Assembly: GCA_040387755.1 (NCBI GenBank)
Contig: JAZKDB010000002.1
Span: 744,001 to 808,000, forward strand
DNA length: 64,000 bases
Direction of reading: 5' to 3'
Source of the DNA: Rurimicrobium sp040387755
GTDB lineage: Bacteria > Bacteroidota > Bacteroidia > Chitinophagales > Chitinophagaceae
In this document: positions 49,846 through 58,674 of the stretch, one piece after another
How the letters are laid out: each line of letters begins with the position of its first letter
Position numbering within the stretch: the first letter of the stretch is position 1
Program-made: the position numbers and the translations under genes
The notes under the pieces: model-generated
Databases searched by the model: none
What the model saw: the letters and a program-made list of their open reading frames with translations, nothing else
Told to the model about the DNA's origin: nothing

Positions 49846-51207
49846 ATGGACACACAAAACGAAGAGTTGAATCCACAAATCCCTGAGCCCATCACTAAAG
49901 AAAGTGGCGGATTCTGGCACAAAAACAGAATCCTGATCAAAAGTTTACTCATAGGCACACTGACACTCTTAATGTTGATTCCCGCATCCTTCATCAGGCA
50001 ACTGGTGTATGAAAGAGAGCAAAGAAAAGAGGAGGTCATAGAAGAAGTAAGTGCTAAATGGGCACAGGAGCAGACCCTGACCGGACCAATCATAAAAGTA
50101 CCTTATTGGGATTACAGCACATTAGCAGACAAATCAATAATTAAAGTAAAGAAGAACGCCTACTTTCTTCCCGATCAATTAAGCATAAACGGAACTATTC
50201 AGCCTCAAATAAGGCACAGAAGCATTTACGATGTAACACTCTATAATTCTGATATCCTTATGCAAGGATCTTTTTCACCAATCGACATTGCAGCATTATC
50301 CATTAGCCCTGAAAACATCATTTGGACTGAAGCAGAAATACTTGTCGGTATTAATGATTTGCACGGCCTTGAAGAAGATGTACAATTACATTGGAACGAT
50401 ACCAGCTACTTGTTGGATGCCGGACTACCCGAAAATGAAATATTGCAGAATGGCCTGAATAAAAAAATACAAATCAATCCGGAAACGATAGCAAACTTCA
50501 AAATTCATTTGAAATTAAAAGGATCAGAAAATCTGTACTTCTCACCAGTTGGTAAATCAACAAAGGCCAATATTAAATCTCCCTGGCAACACCCGTCTTT
50601 TGAAGGTAAATTCATTCCATCCAATGCAGCCGCCATCAATAATAATGGCTTTGATGCCACCTGGAATATTCTTCAGGTTTCGAGCGGAATACCCAAAAGC
50701 TGGAAAGACAAAAAAGTTGACTTATTCCAAAGTGATTTTGGGATTAAACTACTGCAACCTAATGATGGATACGGCAAAACAGAACGCTCTGTTAAGTATG
50801 CCATCCTTTTCATAGGCCTCACCTTTACCCTCTTCTTCTTTATCGAAATCCTGCAGAAGAAACAAATCCATCCACTGCAATACCTTCTGGTAGGTTTCGC
50901 ACTCAGCATCTTCTACACCCTACTGCTTTCTTTCACGGAATACTGTGGCTTTAATATGGCTTATGCTATCTCGGCATCAGCAACAATACTGCTTATCGGC
51001 ATTTATGTAACAGGCATTTTCAAAAAAATAAAAATTGCGCTGTTGTTCACTGGTGTCCTTTCGGCATTGTATGCCTACATTTTTGTACTGATTCAACTAC
51101 AGGATTTCGCTCTGTTATTTGGCAGTATAGGCCTGTTTGTCATTCTGGCTATCATTATGTTTTATTCACGAAAAATTGATTGGTATGGCACTCTTAAACA
51201 AGCCTGA
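49846..51207 (+). CDS. creD: Inner membrane protein CreD
   Basis: 453 aa. The N-terminal TM helix (about 26-46, ILIKSLLIGTLTLLMLIPASFI) is followed by EREQRKEEVIEEVSAKWAQEQTLTGPIIKVPY, the CreD signature. A large periplasmic domain (about 50-310) follows, then five to six TM helices. In E. coli the Cre system links CreD to envelope integrity and colicin tolerance, but the mechanism is unknown. Here it is under an HTH_34-type regulator instead of CreBC. The next small gene overlaps its end by 23 bp. Confidence 0.9.
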   Translation: MDTQNEELNPQIPEPITKESGGFWHKNRILIKSLLIGTLTLLMLIPASFIRQLVYEREQRKEEVIEEVSAKWAQEQTLTGPIIKVPYWDYSTLADKSIIKVKKNAYFLPDQLSINGTIQPQIRHRSIYDVTLYNSDILMQGSFSPIDIAALSISPENIIWTEAEILVGINDLHGLEEDVQLHWNDTSYLLDAGLPENEILQNGLNKKIQINPETIANFKIHLKLKGSENLYFSPVGKSTKANIKSPWQHPSFEGKFIPSNAAAINNNGFDATWNILQVSSGIPKSWKDKKVDLFQSDFGIKLLQPNDGYGKTERSVKYAILFIGLTFTLFFFIEILQKKQIHPLQYLLVGFALSIFYTLLLSFTEYCGFNMAYAISASATILLIGIYVTGIFKKIKIALLFTGVLSALYAYIFVLIQLQDFALLFGSIGLFVILAIIMFYSRKIDWYGTLKQA

Positions 51208-51424
51208 TAGTCTGGTATATGCCGCAAAAGGCATGTGGATGATACTTCGAGGAAATCCTGAAACATTGAACTTTTCATTAGGCTTGATCATCGTCATTTT
51301 GAGCGCTCATGCTGGGCAACTTAAAAAAACAGAAAAGTACTTGTTGGTCATCACAACTGTGATAATAAGCTTGTCAAATTGGATGAACCATACGCTGGAG
51401 CAATTGCGTCTTTGTCTTTCATAA
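51185..51424 (+). CDS. Small membrane protein, possibly degenerate DgkA-like
   Basis: 79 aa from the ATG at 51185, inside the end of creD. Two TM helices (about 26-40 and 47-64). YAAKGMWMILRGNPETLNFSLGLIIVI and SNWMNHTLEQL resemble the first and last helices of diacylglycerol kinase DgkA (pattern ALRGL..R.E.N, E-LN-AIE). The first of the two conserved acidic positions is Asn here, and one TM helix seems to be missing. If related, it is probably not an active kinase. Low certainty. Confidence 0.5.
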   Translation: MALLNKPDSLVYAAKGMWMILRGNPETLNFSLGLIIVILSAHAGQLKKTEKYLLVITTVIISLSNWMNHTLEQLRLCLS

Positions 51425-51464
51425 AAGCCTTACCATCAAATTCAAAAAATCTAAAACAATAACT

Positions 51465-52004
51465 ATGAAATCAGAAAAAAGAAAGTTGTTCCAAAAAATC
51501 GGGATTTCTCTGGCGCTCATTTTATTGATTGGCTTTGCACTGCCGGAAGAATACTGCCTGCCCGTTGCCGGAATGAACAGCCAGAGCTTCAGCCATCAGT
51601 CATTTTGGTATTATCCCTGGGGTAAATCAATTTGTCATAAAGGGGTGGACATATTTGCCCCGAAGGGCAATAACGTATATGCGTCAACTTCAGGGTTCAT
51701 CATTAATGTCAGTGAACATCCCCGGGGTGGTAAACTGGTTCATCTCTTAGGCCCCAAATGGCATATTCATCATTACCTGCATCTCGACACCATAATGACT
51801 ACAAAATTCAGTTTTGTAGAACGGGGTACTATTATTGGAAGAGTGGGCAACAGTGGCAACGCCATTAACAAACCCAGTCATTTACATTATGCCATTACCA
51901 CACCTATCCCCTATCTCTGGAAGGCTGATAAAGGAATTCACGGCTACAAGAAAATATGGTTTATTGACCCCACACCCTACTTATTAACTCATCTTAAAAG
52001 CTAA
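51465..52004 (+). CDS. M23-family peptidase (LytM-like)
   Basis: 179 aa. An N-terminal TM or signal segment (about 11-26) places the enzyme outside the cytoplasm. The zinc site is complete: H58-xxx-D62 (CHKGVDIFAPKG) and H139-L-H141 (KPSHLHYAI), with a further His in HYLHLD near residue 105. The fold and motifs fit peptidoglycan endopeptidases. GRVGNSGNA precedes the HxH as usual. It is probably part of the CreD operon (41 bp gap upstream, 4 bp downstream) and fits an envelope-maintenance theme. Confidence 0.88.
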   Translation: MKSEKRKLFQKIGISLALILLIGFALPEEYCLPVAGMNSQSFSHQSFWYYPWGKSICHKGVDIFAPKGNNVYASTSGFIINVSEHPRGGKLVHLLGPKWHIHHYLHLDTIMTTKFSFVERGTIIGRVGNSGNAINKPSHLHYAITTPIPYLWKADKGIHGYKKIWFIDPTPYLLTHLKS

Positions 52005-52008
52005 AAAA

Positions 52009-52779
52009 ATGCAGCAAAAATCATTTGTATCCCCCGATTCCATCGTCAGAAAAATCTGGAGCCAGGCAGATATGATCCTCTTCATCTTTGCAGGTTCTGC
52101 GGCCGAATTTGCTTTAAACAAAGAAGTGGACTGGCTTTACTTTACCGGCAAATTACCCAAAGACCCATTGGGAAGGATGTTCTCAACAGTAGCTTATGCA
52201 AGAGCTATTATCTGGATGAACGAAGAAAATGCGATAAATACTATATCAAAAATGAAACAAATTCATACCGATGTAGAAAATAGCCGTCAGCAAAAAATAC
52301 CTGAGGGCGCTTACAGAGATGTATTGTATATGCTAATCGATGCAACAATAAAAGCCAGCGAAGTACTGGACAGAGCATTAACCCATCAGGAACAGGAAGA
52401 AGTATTTGAGGTATTCATCAGGATGGGTACCCATATGGGCATACTTGATCTGCCGGATAACTATAAAGATTGGAAAAAAGACAGAGCCATTCATTTACAG
52501 TCTCATCTGGCAAAATCGAATTTCACTCAGGATTTGTTTCAACAATTCAGGAAACATTTAGGATTTTGGCGTTATCAGCTTTTGCTCTTTATTCAACACC
52601 AGATGGCAGAATCCAAAGTGCAGCAATTATTACACAGCAAAAAAAAGTATTTGCCGTCGCTTGTTGTATCTGTTTATAAAACATTTCGCCACCTGATAAT
52701 TGTCCGAAAAAACATCCATTTCCTGATGCCGTCTTCATTTCAAAAGAACATGAAAGATTTGGTAACAGTACCCTTGTAA
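52009..52779 (+). CDS. DUF2236 (MpaB/LCP-like oxygenase) family protein
   Basis: 256 aa, helical. Family pattern: SIVRKIWSQADMILFIFAGSAAEFALNKEVDWLYFTGKLPKDPLGRMFSTVAYARAI, then EVFEVFIRMGTHMGI. DUF2236 members include latex-clearing heme proteins and MpaB-type oxygenases, but many are uncharacterised. The heme-ligand His and active residues cannot be assigned with confidence here. It starts four bp after the M23 gene stop, so it is translationally linked to it. Confidence 0.75.
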   Translation: MQQKSFVSPDSIVRKIWSQADMILFIFAGSAAEFALNKEVDWLYFTGKLPKDPLGRMFSTVAYARAIIWMNEENAINTISKMKQIHTDVENSRQQKIPEGAYRDVLYMLIDATIKASEVLDRALTHQEQEEVFEVFIRMGTHMGILDLPDNYKDWKKDRAIHLQSHLAKSNFTQDLFQQFRKHLGFWRYQLLLFIQHQMAESKVQQLLHSKKKYLPSLVVSVYKTFRHLIIVRKNIHFLMPSSFQKNMKDLVTVPL

Positions 52780-52807
52780 ATCCTATCTTAAAACAACGCA
52801 AACTATT

Positions 52808-53296
52808 ATGAAAGCCTCTGTAACCCTGCTTAAACGCCAAATCAGAAGATTAATTTCATTATTTATTCTTTGCCTGATACTTAGCGGTATAACAGCATTT
52901 CCTATTGAAACAGAATTGAACATTGCCATGCAACACCTTGATAGCTTTCCACCCTTTTTGCAAAAATGGCTGAGCCTTGTCTATAAAGGAGTATCCGAAA
53001 CCAACAAAAACTATCCTTTCATCAGTTATGGTTCTGACTGGCTGGCATTTGCCCATATTGTTATTGCTATTGCATTCATTGGCCCTTTAAAAGATCCCGT
53101 AAAAAACATATGGATTATCCAGTTCGGTATGATTGCCTGCGTGATGATTATTCCTCTTGCTTTAATAGCAGGACCAGTCAGAGGTATTCCCCTATTCTGG
53201 CAATTCATTGATTGCTCCTTTGGCGTAATCGGCTATATACCCTTGTACATCTGCCACAATAAAATACGGGAACTGGAACTGAAGCTGAAAAAATAA
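52808..53296 (+). CDS. Four-TM membrane protein of unknown function
   Basis: 162 aa. Four hydrophobic helices (about 13-30, 76-94, 101-120, 130-147) with FISYGSDWLAFAHIVIAIAFIGPLKDPVKNIWIIQFG as the most distinctive stretch. Last gene of the run that starts at creD; a strong terminator follows nine bp after its stop. No family recognised. Confidence 0.6.
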   Translation: MKASVTLLKRQIRRLISLFILCLILSGITAFPIETELNIAMQHLDSFPPFLQKWLSLVYKGVSETNKNYPFISYGSDWLAFAHIVIAIAFIGPLKDPVKNIWIIQFGMIACVMIIPLALIAGPVRGIPLFWQFIDCSFGVIGYIPLYICHNKIRELELKLKK

Positions 53297-53304
53297 GCTA
53301 AAAC

Positions 53305-53339
53305 AAAAATGGCTGCCTCATTTTGAAGCAGCCATTTTT
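53305..53339. terminator. Bidirectional terminator, CreD operon / fbaB
   Basis: A 12-bp stem (53305-53316 with 53328-53339, 11-nt loop) with A-rich and T-rich flanks gives U-tracts on both strands. It sits between convergent genes. Confidence 0.8.
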
Positions 53340-53359
53340 TTATAAATTGAATGAGAAAA

Positions 53360-54418
53360 TTAAGCGATGGTAATGCTGTTATCCAAATAAACGTCCTGAA
53401 TCGTGTTCAACAATTCAACACCCACTTTCATATCTTTCTGGAATGCTTTACGACCACTAATCAAACCCATACCGCCAGCACGCTTATTCACTACGGCTGT
53501 CATAACTGCTTCAGCAAGGTCAGTGGCACCTTTTGATTCTCCACCAGAGTTAATCAAACCAACACGGCCCATATAGCAATTAGCTACCTGATAACGAGTC
53601 AAATCAATCGGGTGATCTGTAGTTAGTTTATCATAAACCAATTTGTGTGTTTTACCTACATTGATAGCATTGTAACCGCCATTGTTAGTTGGTAATTTTT
53701 GTTTGATGATGTCCGCCTGAATGGTTACACCCAAATGGTTGGCCTGACCGGTAAGGTCAGCTGCCGCATGGTAATCAACACCATCTTTTTTGAAATCGTT
53801 GCTGCGCAAATAGCACCACAAAACTGTTGCCATACCCAATTCGTGAGCATATTCAAAAGCTTTGGCCACTTCTACTATCTGACGGTTACTTTCTGGCGAA
53901 CCGAAATAAATAGTAGCACCAATTGCAGTAGCACCCATATTCCAGGCATCTTTAATCTGACCGAACATTATTTGGTCATAAGAATTTGGATAAGAGATAA
54001 ATTCGTTGTGGTTTACTTTTACGATAAAAGGAATTTTGTGGGCATATTTACGGGCCACATTACCCAAAACGCCGAAAGTAGAACAAACAGCGTTACAACC
54101 ACCTTCCATGGCCAGTTTCACAATATTTTCAGGATCAAAGTAGATGGGATTTGGAGCAAATGAAGCACCTGCGCTGTGTTCAATACCCTGATCAACCGGA
54201 AGGATAGAAACATAACCTGTACCAGCCAAACGACCATGATTGTTCAATGCTTCAATGCTGCGCAATGTTTGAATATTGCGGTTGGAATGCATCCAAATAT
54301 CATTAGTAAAAGTTGGTGAAGGCAAGTGCAACATTGATTTGTCAATAGTTGTACACTGATGATCCAAATAAAAAGCGGCTTGATCGCCCAATAATTCCTG
54401 AATTTTTTGTGATGCCAT
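53360..54418 (-). CDS. fbaB: Class I fructose-bisphosphate aldolase
   Basis: 352 aa (beta/alpha)8 enzyme cleaving fructose 1,6-bisphosphate. It belongs to the FbaB/DhnA-type class I family: GTGYVSILPVDQGIEHSAGASFAPNP, FIVKVNHNEF, GATAIGATIYFGSPESNRQI, HELGMATVLWCYLRSNDFK and GLINSGGESKGATDLAEAV. The Schiff-base lysine is among those in the barrel strands; I do not assign it by number. Monocistronic, with a terminator shared with the convergent CreD operon. Confidence 0.92.
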   Translation of the reverse strand: MASQKIQELLGDQAAFYLDHQCTTIDKSMLHLPSPTFTNDIWMHSNRNIQTLRSIEALNNHGRLAGTGYVSILPVDQGIEHSAGASFAPNPIYFDPENIVKLAMEGGCNAVCSTFGVLGNVARKYAHKIPFIVKVNHNEFISYPNSYDQIMFGQIKDAWNMGATAIGATIYFGSPESNRQIVEVAKAFEYAHELGMATVLWCYLRSNDFKKDGVDYHAAADLTGQANHLGVTIQADIIKQKLPTNNGGYNAINVGKTHKLVYDKLTTDHPIDLTRYQVANCYMGRVGLINSGGESKGATDLAEAVMTAVVNKRAGGMGLISGRKAFQKDMKVGVELLNTIQDVYLDNSITIA

Positions 54419-54551
54419 GTTTTAATGTATATTAATTTCTAAAATAATTTTGCAAAAGTAATAGAATTCGTCAATTTGACAATTAGTTAATTTGATAATT
54501 TAGCTTTAATTGGCTTTTCCTGAAAATTAATCCAAAAATTGGAATTGATAA

Positions 54552-56021
54552 TTAACGGCTATAATTAGGAGCCTCTTTGGTAATCACTACGTTATGAGGA
54601 TGACTTTCGGCCATAGAAGCTGAAGTGATGCGCACAAACTGAGAAATTTCCTGTAAGGTCTTAATGTCTTTTGCGCCGCAGTAGCCCATTCCTGCTCTCA
54701 AACCACCCACAAACTGCTGCATCACCTCACTCAGATTACCTTTGTAAGGTACGCGACCTACAATCCCTTCGGGTACTAATTTTTTAATATCTGCTTCCAC
54801 ATCCTGGAAATAACGGTCACTTGAACCTTCTTTCATCGCTTCTACAGAACCCATTCCGCGGTATGACTTAAACTTACGTCCTTCGTAAATGATGGTTTCT
54901 CCCGGACTTTCTTCCGTACCGGCAAAAATGGAACCAGCCATCACGCAATTGGCACCGGCAGCAATAGCCTTAACCATATCACCTGTATAACGGATACCTC
55001 CATCGGCAATTACCGGAATACCTGATTTTTTCAAAGCGTTTGAAGCTTCAATAATGGCGGTCAACTGAGGAGCACCTGCACCGGTTACAATACGTGTGGT
55101 ACAGATAGAACCTGGTCCTACACCTACTTTTACAGCATCTGCACCTGCAGCTGCCAGAGCTTTGGCTCCTTCTGCTGTGGCCACATTACCGGCTATTACG
55201 TTCAGTCCTTTAAAAGTCTTTTTGACCAGTTTCACCATATCCAGCACACCTTTAGAGTGACCATGAGCCGAATCCAAAGTAATAACATCCACGCCTGCAG
55301 CAACCAAAGCCGAAATCCTGTCTAATGAATCGGCAGTGATACCAACCGCAGCACCTACCAAAAGGCGGCCCATGCTATCCTTGCAGGAATTGGGATGACT
55401 TTTTAAATTGATGATATCACGGAAAGTAATTAAGCCAATCAATTTGCCGGCTTTATCAACAATCGGTAATTTTTCTATTTTGTATTGCTCCAGGATTTTT
55501 TCTGCTTTGGCCATATTGGTACCCACAGCAGCAGTCACCAAACGCTCTGAAGTCATTATCTCACTTACCTTTTTCTTTGTGTTCTTTTCAAAACGCAAAT
55601 CTCGGTTGGTGACAATACCTACTAATTTTTTTGATTTGTCGATGATGGGGATACCACCGATTTTATTTTCCTTCATCAGGCGAAGTGCATCACCGACAGT
55701 AGCATCAGGACTAAGGGTGATCGGGTCAGTAATCAAACCTGATTCTGAGCGTTTTACTTTGCGCACCTGATCGGCCTGCTTTTCAATACTCATATTTTTG
55801 TGCAGAATACCAATACCCCCTTCGCGGGCCAGAGCCATAGCCAGACCATATTCGGTAACAGTGTCCATTGCCGCCGACACCATAGGCAGATGCAGGGTAA
55901 TGTCTTTGGTAAGTTGAGTGTTGATATTTACTTCGCGCGGAAGTACTTCAGAATAAGCCGGCATAAGAAGTACATCATCAAATGTGAGGCCTTCGCCGTA
56001 GAACTTAGATTTTGCAGCCAT
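54552..56021 (-). CDS. guaB: Inosine-5'-monophosphate dehydrogenase
   Basis: 489 aa from the ATG at 56021; the two-residue-longer frame would use TTG. It oxidises IMP to XMP with NAD+, the first committed step to GMP. A (beta/alpha)8 barrel (GLTFDDVLLMPAYSEVLP) is split by two CBS domains (about residues 95-203, ITLSPDATVGDAL and KIEKLPIVDKAGKLIG). The catalytic loop is GPGSICTTRIVTGAG with Cys near 307, and the flap region contains FQDVEADIKKLVPEGIVGRVPYKG. Standard length. No guaA nearby. Confidence 0.96.
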   Translation of the reverse strand: MAAKSKFYGEGLTFDDVLLMPAYSEVLPREVNINTQLTKDITLHLPMVSAAMDTVTEYGLAMALAREGGIGILHKNMSIEKQADQVRKVKRSESGLITDPITLSPDATVGDALRLMKENKIGGIPIIDKSKKLVGIVTNRDLRFEKNTKKKVSEIMTSERLVTAAVGTNMAKAEKILEQYKIEKLPIVDKAGKLIGLITFRDIINLKSHPNSCKDSMGRLLVGAAVGITADSLDRISALVAAGVDVITLDSAHGHSKGVLDMVKLVKKTFKGLNVIAGNVATAEGAKALAAAGADAVKVGVGPGSICTTRIVTGAGAPQLTAIIEASNALKKSGIPVIADGGIRYTGDMVKAIAAGANCVMAGSIFAGTEESPGETIIYEGRKFKSYRGMGSVEAMKEGSSDRYFQDVEADIKKLVPEGIVGRVPYKGNLSEVMQQFVGGLRAGMGYCGAKDIKTLQEISQFVRITSASMAESHPHNVVITKEAPNYSR

Positions 56022-56121
56022 TTGCAAAAGTAAGCAAGCAGGAATAATTTTTCAAAAAAATGTTTTGTGAAAATTTCAATAATACTTGTATTAAATCAGA
56101 AGGTGATAAGCTAAAAGAAAA

Positions 56122-56574
56122 TTAATTAAAATACACCTTCTGAAAAACATTGACCCAAAGATGTTTTTTCAAGGCATCATTAGTCGATATTTGGTCGAGC
56201 GAAAAAGTAGGCATCCATTGTGCACTGTCAAAATTGTTCACTTCGTGAGGAATCATCATCGCATTAACACCTAATTGTGCCGGCAATACACCCAATAATA
56301 AAACTTTAGTGGCTTTACTGTTTTCGCGCAATTGATGCCAGGAGATTAATTCATCCGTTTCTATCTGTACAATCTGATACTGCTCACTCGTCAATTTACA
56401 GGCACCCAACATCTTTAGTAATTGAATCTCCTCTGCACCGCCAGCAGCAAAAGGCGCACTGATGACCAAAGTATCTTTGGGCAGCAAAACAGTGGCTTTA
56501 GCTGAATTCCAATAGGCATCAAATGAAGCATCTACAATAGGGGTATTCAGTATATCAGGGATTTGACTGTGCAT
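56122..56574 (-). CDS. Conserved-looking soluble protein of unknown function
   Basis: 150 aa from the ATG at 56574; an earlier ATG at 56601 lies inside a hairpin and is less likely. It is an alpha/beta chain with strands TVLLPKDTLVISAP, YQIVQIET and KVLLLGVLP and no TM helix or signal peptide. I do not recognise it. It lies between guaB (same strand, about 100 bp away) and ilvE (divergent). A terminator-like hairpin with seven U lies directly upstream of the preferred start. Confidence 0.55.
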   Translation of the reverse strand: MHSQIPDILNTPIVDASFDAYWNSAKATVLLPKDTLVISAPFAAGGAEEIQLLKMLGACKLTSEQYQIVQIETDELISWHQLRENSKATKVLLLGVLPAQLGVNAMMIPHEVNNFDSAQWMPTFSLDQISTNDALKKHLWVNVFQKVYFN

Positions 56575-56586
56575 ATTATAGATATT

Positions 56587-56611
56587 AAAAAAACAATGCA
56601 TTAAAGCATTG
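56587..56611 (-). terminator. Terminator-like hairpin in the leader of the 56122 gene
   Basis: On the minus strand CAATGC pairs with GCATTG (56611-56606 with 56599-56594), followed at once by seven U (56593-56587). It lies upstream of the preferred start at 56574, so it could act as an attenuator. It could also just protect against transcription leaving the ilvE promoter region backwards. Confidence 0.4.
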
Positions 56612-56681
56612 CAAAAAAAAAACCGTTTCTTTGCGCAAAATTAGTTTTTCTCCACCACATATTTTGTAGCAAATCAACATT

Positions 56682-57743
56682 ATGGCATTCGAAATTAAGG
56701 TTAATAAAATTGCAGAAAGCAGAATCAAAGAATTTGACCAAAACAACATTCAGTTCGGTCGTTTATACTCCGACCATATGTTGGTAGCACATTATGAAAA
56801 TGGTGAGTGGGGAAATCCTGAAATTATGCCTTATGGTAATCTTAGCCTTAGTCCGGCAACCACCTTTATGCATTATGGTCAGGCTATTTTCGAAGGTGTA
56901 AAAGCTTATAAAGATGCTGATGGCAAGGGTCGTATTTTTCGCCCCGAAGACAACTGGAAGCGCATGAATAAATCGGCACATCGTATGGCTATGCCTGATG
57001 TTCCTAAAGAAATATTTGTAGAAGGAATGCGCAAACTGATTGAATTGGATCAGGCATGGATTCCTGATGAATTTGGCAATTCGCTGTATATCCGTCCTTT
57101 TATGTTTGCTACGGATGAATTTGTTGGTGTACGCCCGGCTACGAAATTTACTTTTATCATTATTACCAGTCCTGCTGCAGCTTATTACAGCAAACCAGTT
57201 TCTATCTATGTACAGGACGAGTTTGTCCGTGCATTCCCCGGAGGTATTGGTCAAACGAAAGCTGCAGGTAACTATGGCGCCTGTATGTATCCAGCCCAGC
57301 AAATTCAAAAAATGGGATACGATCAGATTCTTTGGACGGACGGTTTTGAACATAAATATGTACAGGAAATCGGCACCATGAATGTTTTCTTTGTGATTGG
57401 CGATAAAATCATCACGCCCGATTTGGTGGGAGGAACTATTCTTGCCGGTGTTACGAGAGACTCTGTTATCACTTTGCTTAAAGAAAAAGGAGTGACTGTG
57501 GAAGAACGTCCGATTTCAATAGACGAAATTGAATTGGCCTATAAAAGCGGCACTTTAAAAGAGGCATTTGGTACAGGTACAGCAGCTTCTGTAGCGCCTA
57601 TTGGCAAACTCACCATCCATGGTGATGTGATGCAATTGCGCCCTGTTGAAGAATGGGAAACGATGAACTGGATCAAAACTACTCTGGATGATATTCGTTA
57701 CGGCCGTGTTCAGGATAATCATGGCTGGATATTGAGTATCTAA
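56682..57743 (+). CDS. ilvE: Branched-chain amino acid aminotransferase
   Basis: 353 aa fold-type IV PLP enzyme that transaminates leucine, isoleucine and valine with 2-oxoglutarate. Signatures: YGQAIFEGVKAYKDADGKGRIFRPEDNWKRMNKSAHRM, LYIRPFMFATDEFVGVRPA, the PLP lysine K193 in GGIGQTKAAGNYGACM, YVQEIGTMNVFF and GTGTAASVAPIG. The length fits the eukaryote-like BCAT group. A TTTCTTTG box near 56625 may be its -7 element. A strong terminator follows the stop. Confidence 0.95.
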   Translation: MAFEIKVNKIAESRIKEFDQNNIQFGRLYSDHMLVAHYENGEWGNPEIMPYGNLSLSPATTFMHYGQAIFEGVKAYKDADGKGRIFRPEDNWKRMNKSAHRMAMPDVPKEIFVEGMRKLIELDQAWIPDEFGNSLYIRPFMFATDEFVGVRPATKFTFIIITSPAAAYYSKPVSIYVQDEFVRAFPGGIGQTKAAGNYGACMYPAQQIQKMGYDQILWTDGFEHKYVQEIGTMNVFFVIGDKIITPDLVGGTILAGVTRDSVITLLKEKGVTVEERPISIDEIELAYKSGTLKEAFGTGTAASVAPIGKLTIHGDVMQLRPVEEWETMNWIKTTLDDIRYGRVQDNHGWILSI

Positions 57744-57765
57744 TTTATAAACTATATTTTTTTTC

Positions 57766-57796
57766 AAAACACCCTGTTCAAGCAGGGTGTTTTTTT
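57766..57796 (+). terminator. Terminator of ilvE
   Basis: An 11-bp perfect stem (57766-57776 with 57783-57793 region, loop TTCAAG) ends in a U-tract. The last T is at 57796 and the next base opens the ATG of the following gene. Confidence 0.85.
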
Positions 57797-58597
57797 ATGT
57801 CCAACAATAAAAAACAAGATTATCTTGCGGATACAAAATCTGAATTTATGGCTTTAGCCAATACAATTGATGAAGTAATACTGCGTTTGGACAACATTAT
57901 TGCCGACAGCATCAAATACAATAGCAGAGCAGGCTATTTTGCATGTCTTTATCGCAAGATGACAATTGCCGTCAAACAAGGAATTGCACAAGGCTATTTT
58001 GAAGATGCTGCAAGAATGGAGAAACTGGATGTGGCCTTTGCCAACCGCTATCTGGAGGCCTATGACTTATATGCCCAAAAGAAAATCATCACCCAATCCT
58101 GGCATTTTGCCTTTGAAGCACAGAATAACCCGATAACCGTTATTCAGCATTTACTTCTGGGGATGAATGCACACATCAATCTGGACCTGGGTATTGCAGC
58201 TGCCCAAATCTCCAAAGGCAGCGACATTCATCAATTACAAAGGGACTTTAATAAAATAAATGAGGTGATTGGAAGCCTGATTAATTCTGTACAAACAGAC
58301 CTTGAAGACATTTGCTTTCCAATGAAATTTGTGCGCTTTATAGACAACAAAAGCAAAGATGCGGTAATTAATTTCAGTATGAAAATAGCCCGTGATACCG
58401 CCTGGGCAAACGCATTGGCTATATCGATGCACCCTGAAAATAGCTGGAATACTTACTTTGCAGGATTGGATAAAAACATTGCTTTAGTAGCAGGGAATAT
58501 TACGCGTCCTAAATTCTCGGAAAGTCTGGTGCTGAAAATGGTTCAATACTTTGAACCTAAAAGTGTAGCCAAAATCATTTCCTGCCTGAAAGATTAA
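57797..58597 (+). CDS. DUF5995 family protein
   Basis: 266 aa, helical, no signal peptide. The pattern NSRAGYFACLYRKMTIAVKQGI, RMEKLDVAFANRYLEAYDLY and VIQHLLLGMNAHINLDLGIAAAQIS matches DUF5995, a family of unknown function whose conserved His and Asp residues suggest a metal site. The first ATG is the base right after the ilvE terminator U-tract, leaving no room for a separate leader. Either some transcripts read through, or translation starts at the Met at residue 18. Confidence 0.8.
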   Translation: MSNNKKQDYLADTKSEFMALANTIDEVILRLDNIIADSIKYNSRAGYFACLYRKMTIAVKQGIAQGYFEDAARMEKLDVAFANRYLEAYDLYAQKKIITQSWHFAFEAQNNPITVIQHLLLGMNAHINLDLGIAAAQISKGSDIHQLQRDFNKINEVIGSLINSVQTDLEDICFPMKFVRFIDNKSKDAVINFSMKIARDTAWANALAISMHPENSWNTYFAGLDKNIALVAGNITRPKFSESLVLKMVQYFEPKSVAKIISCLKD

Positions 58598-58674
58598 ATA
58601 AAATTGTGTAATCAATCAGGAGATGCTACTTTCGCCGTGGGCTATATTGCCTGTTGATTCTCTTATTTGCTTAA

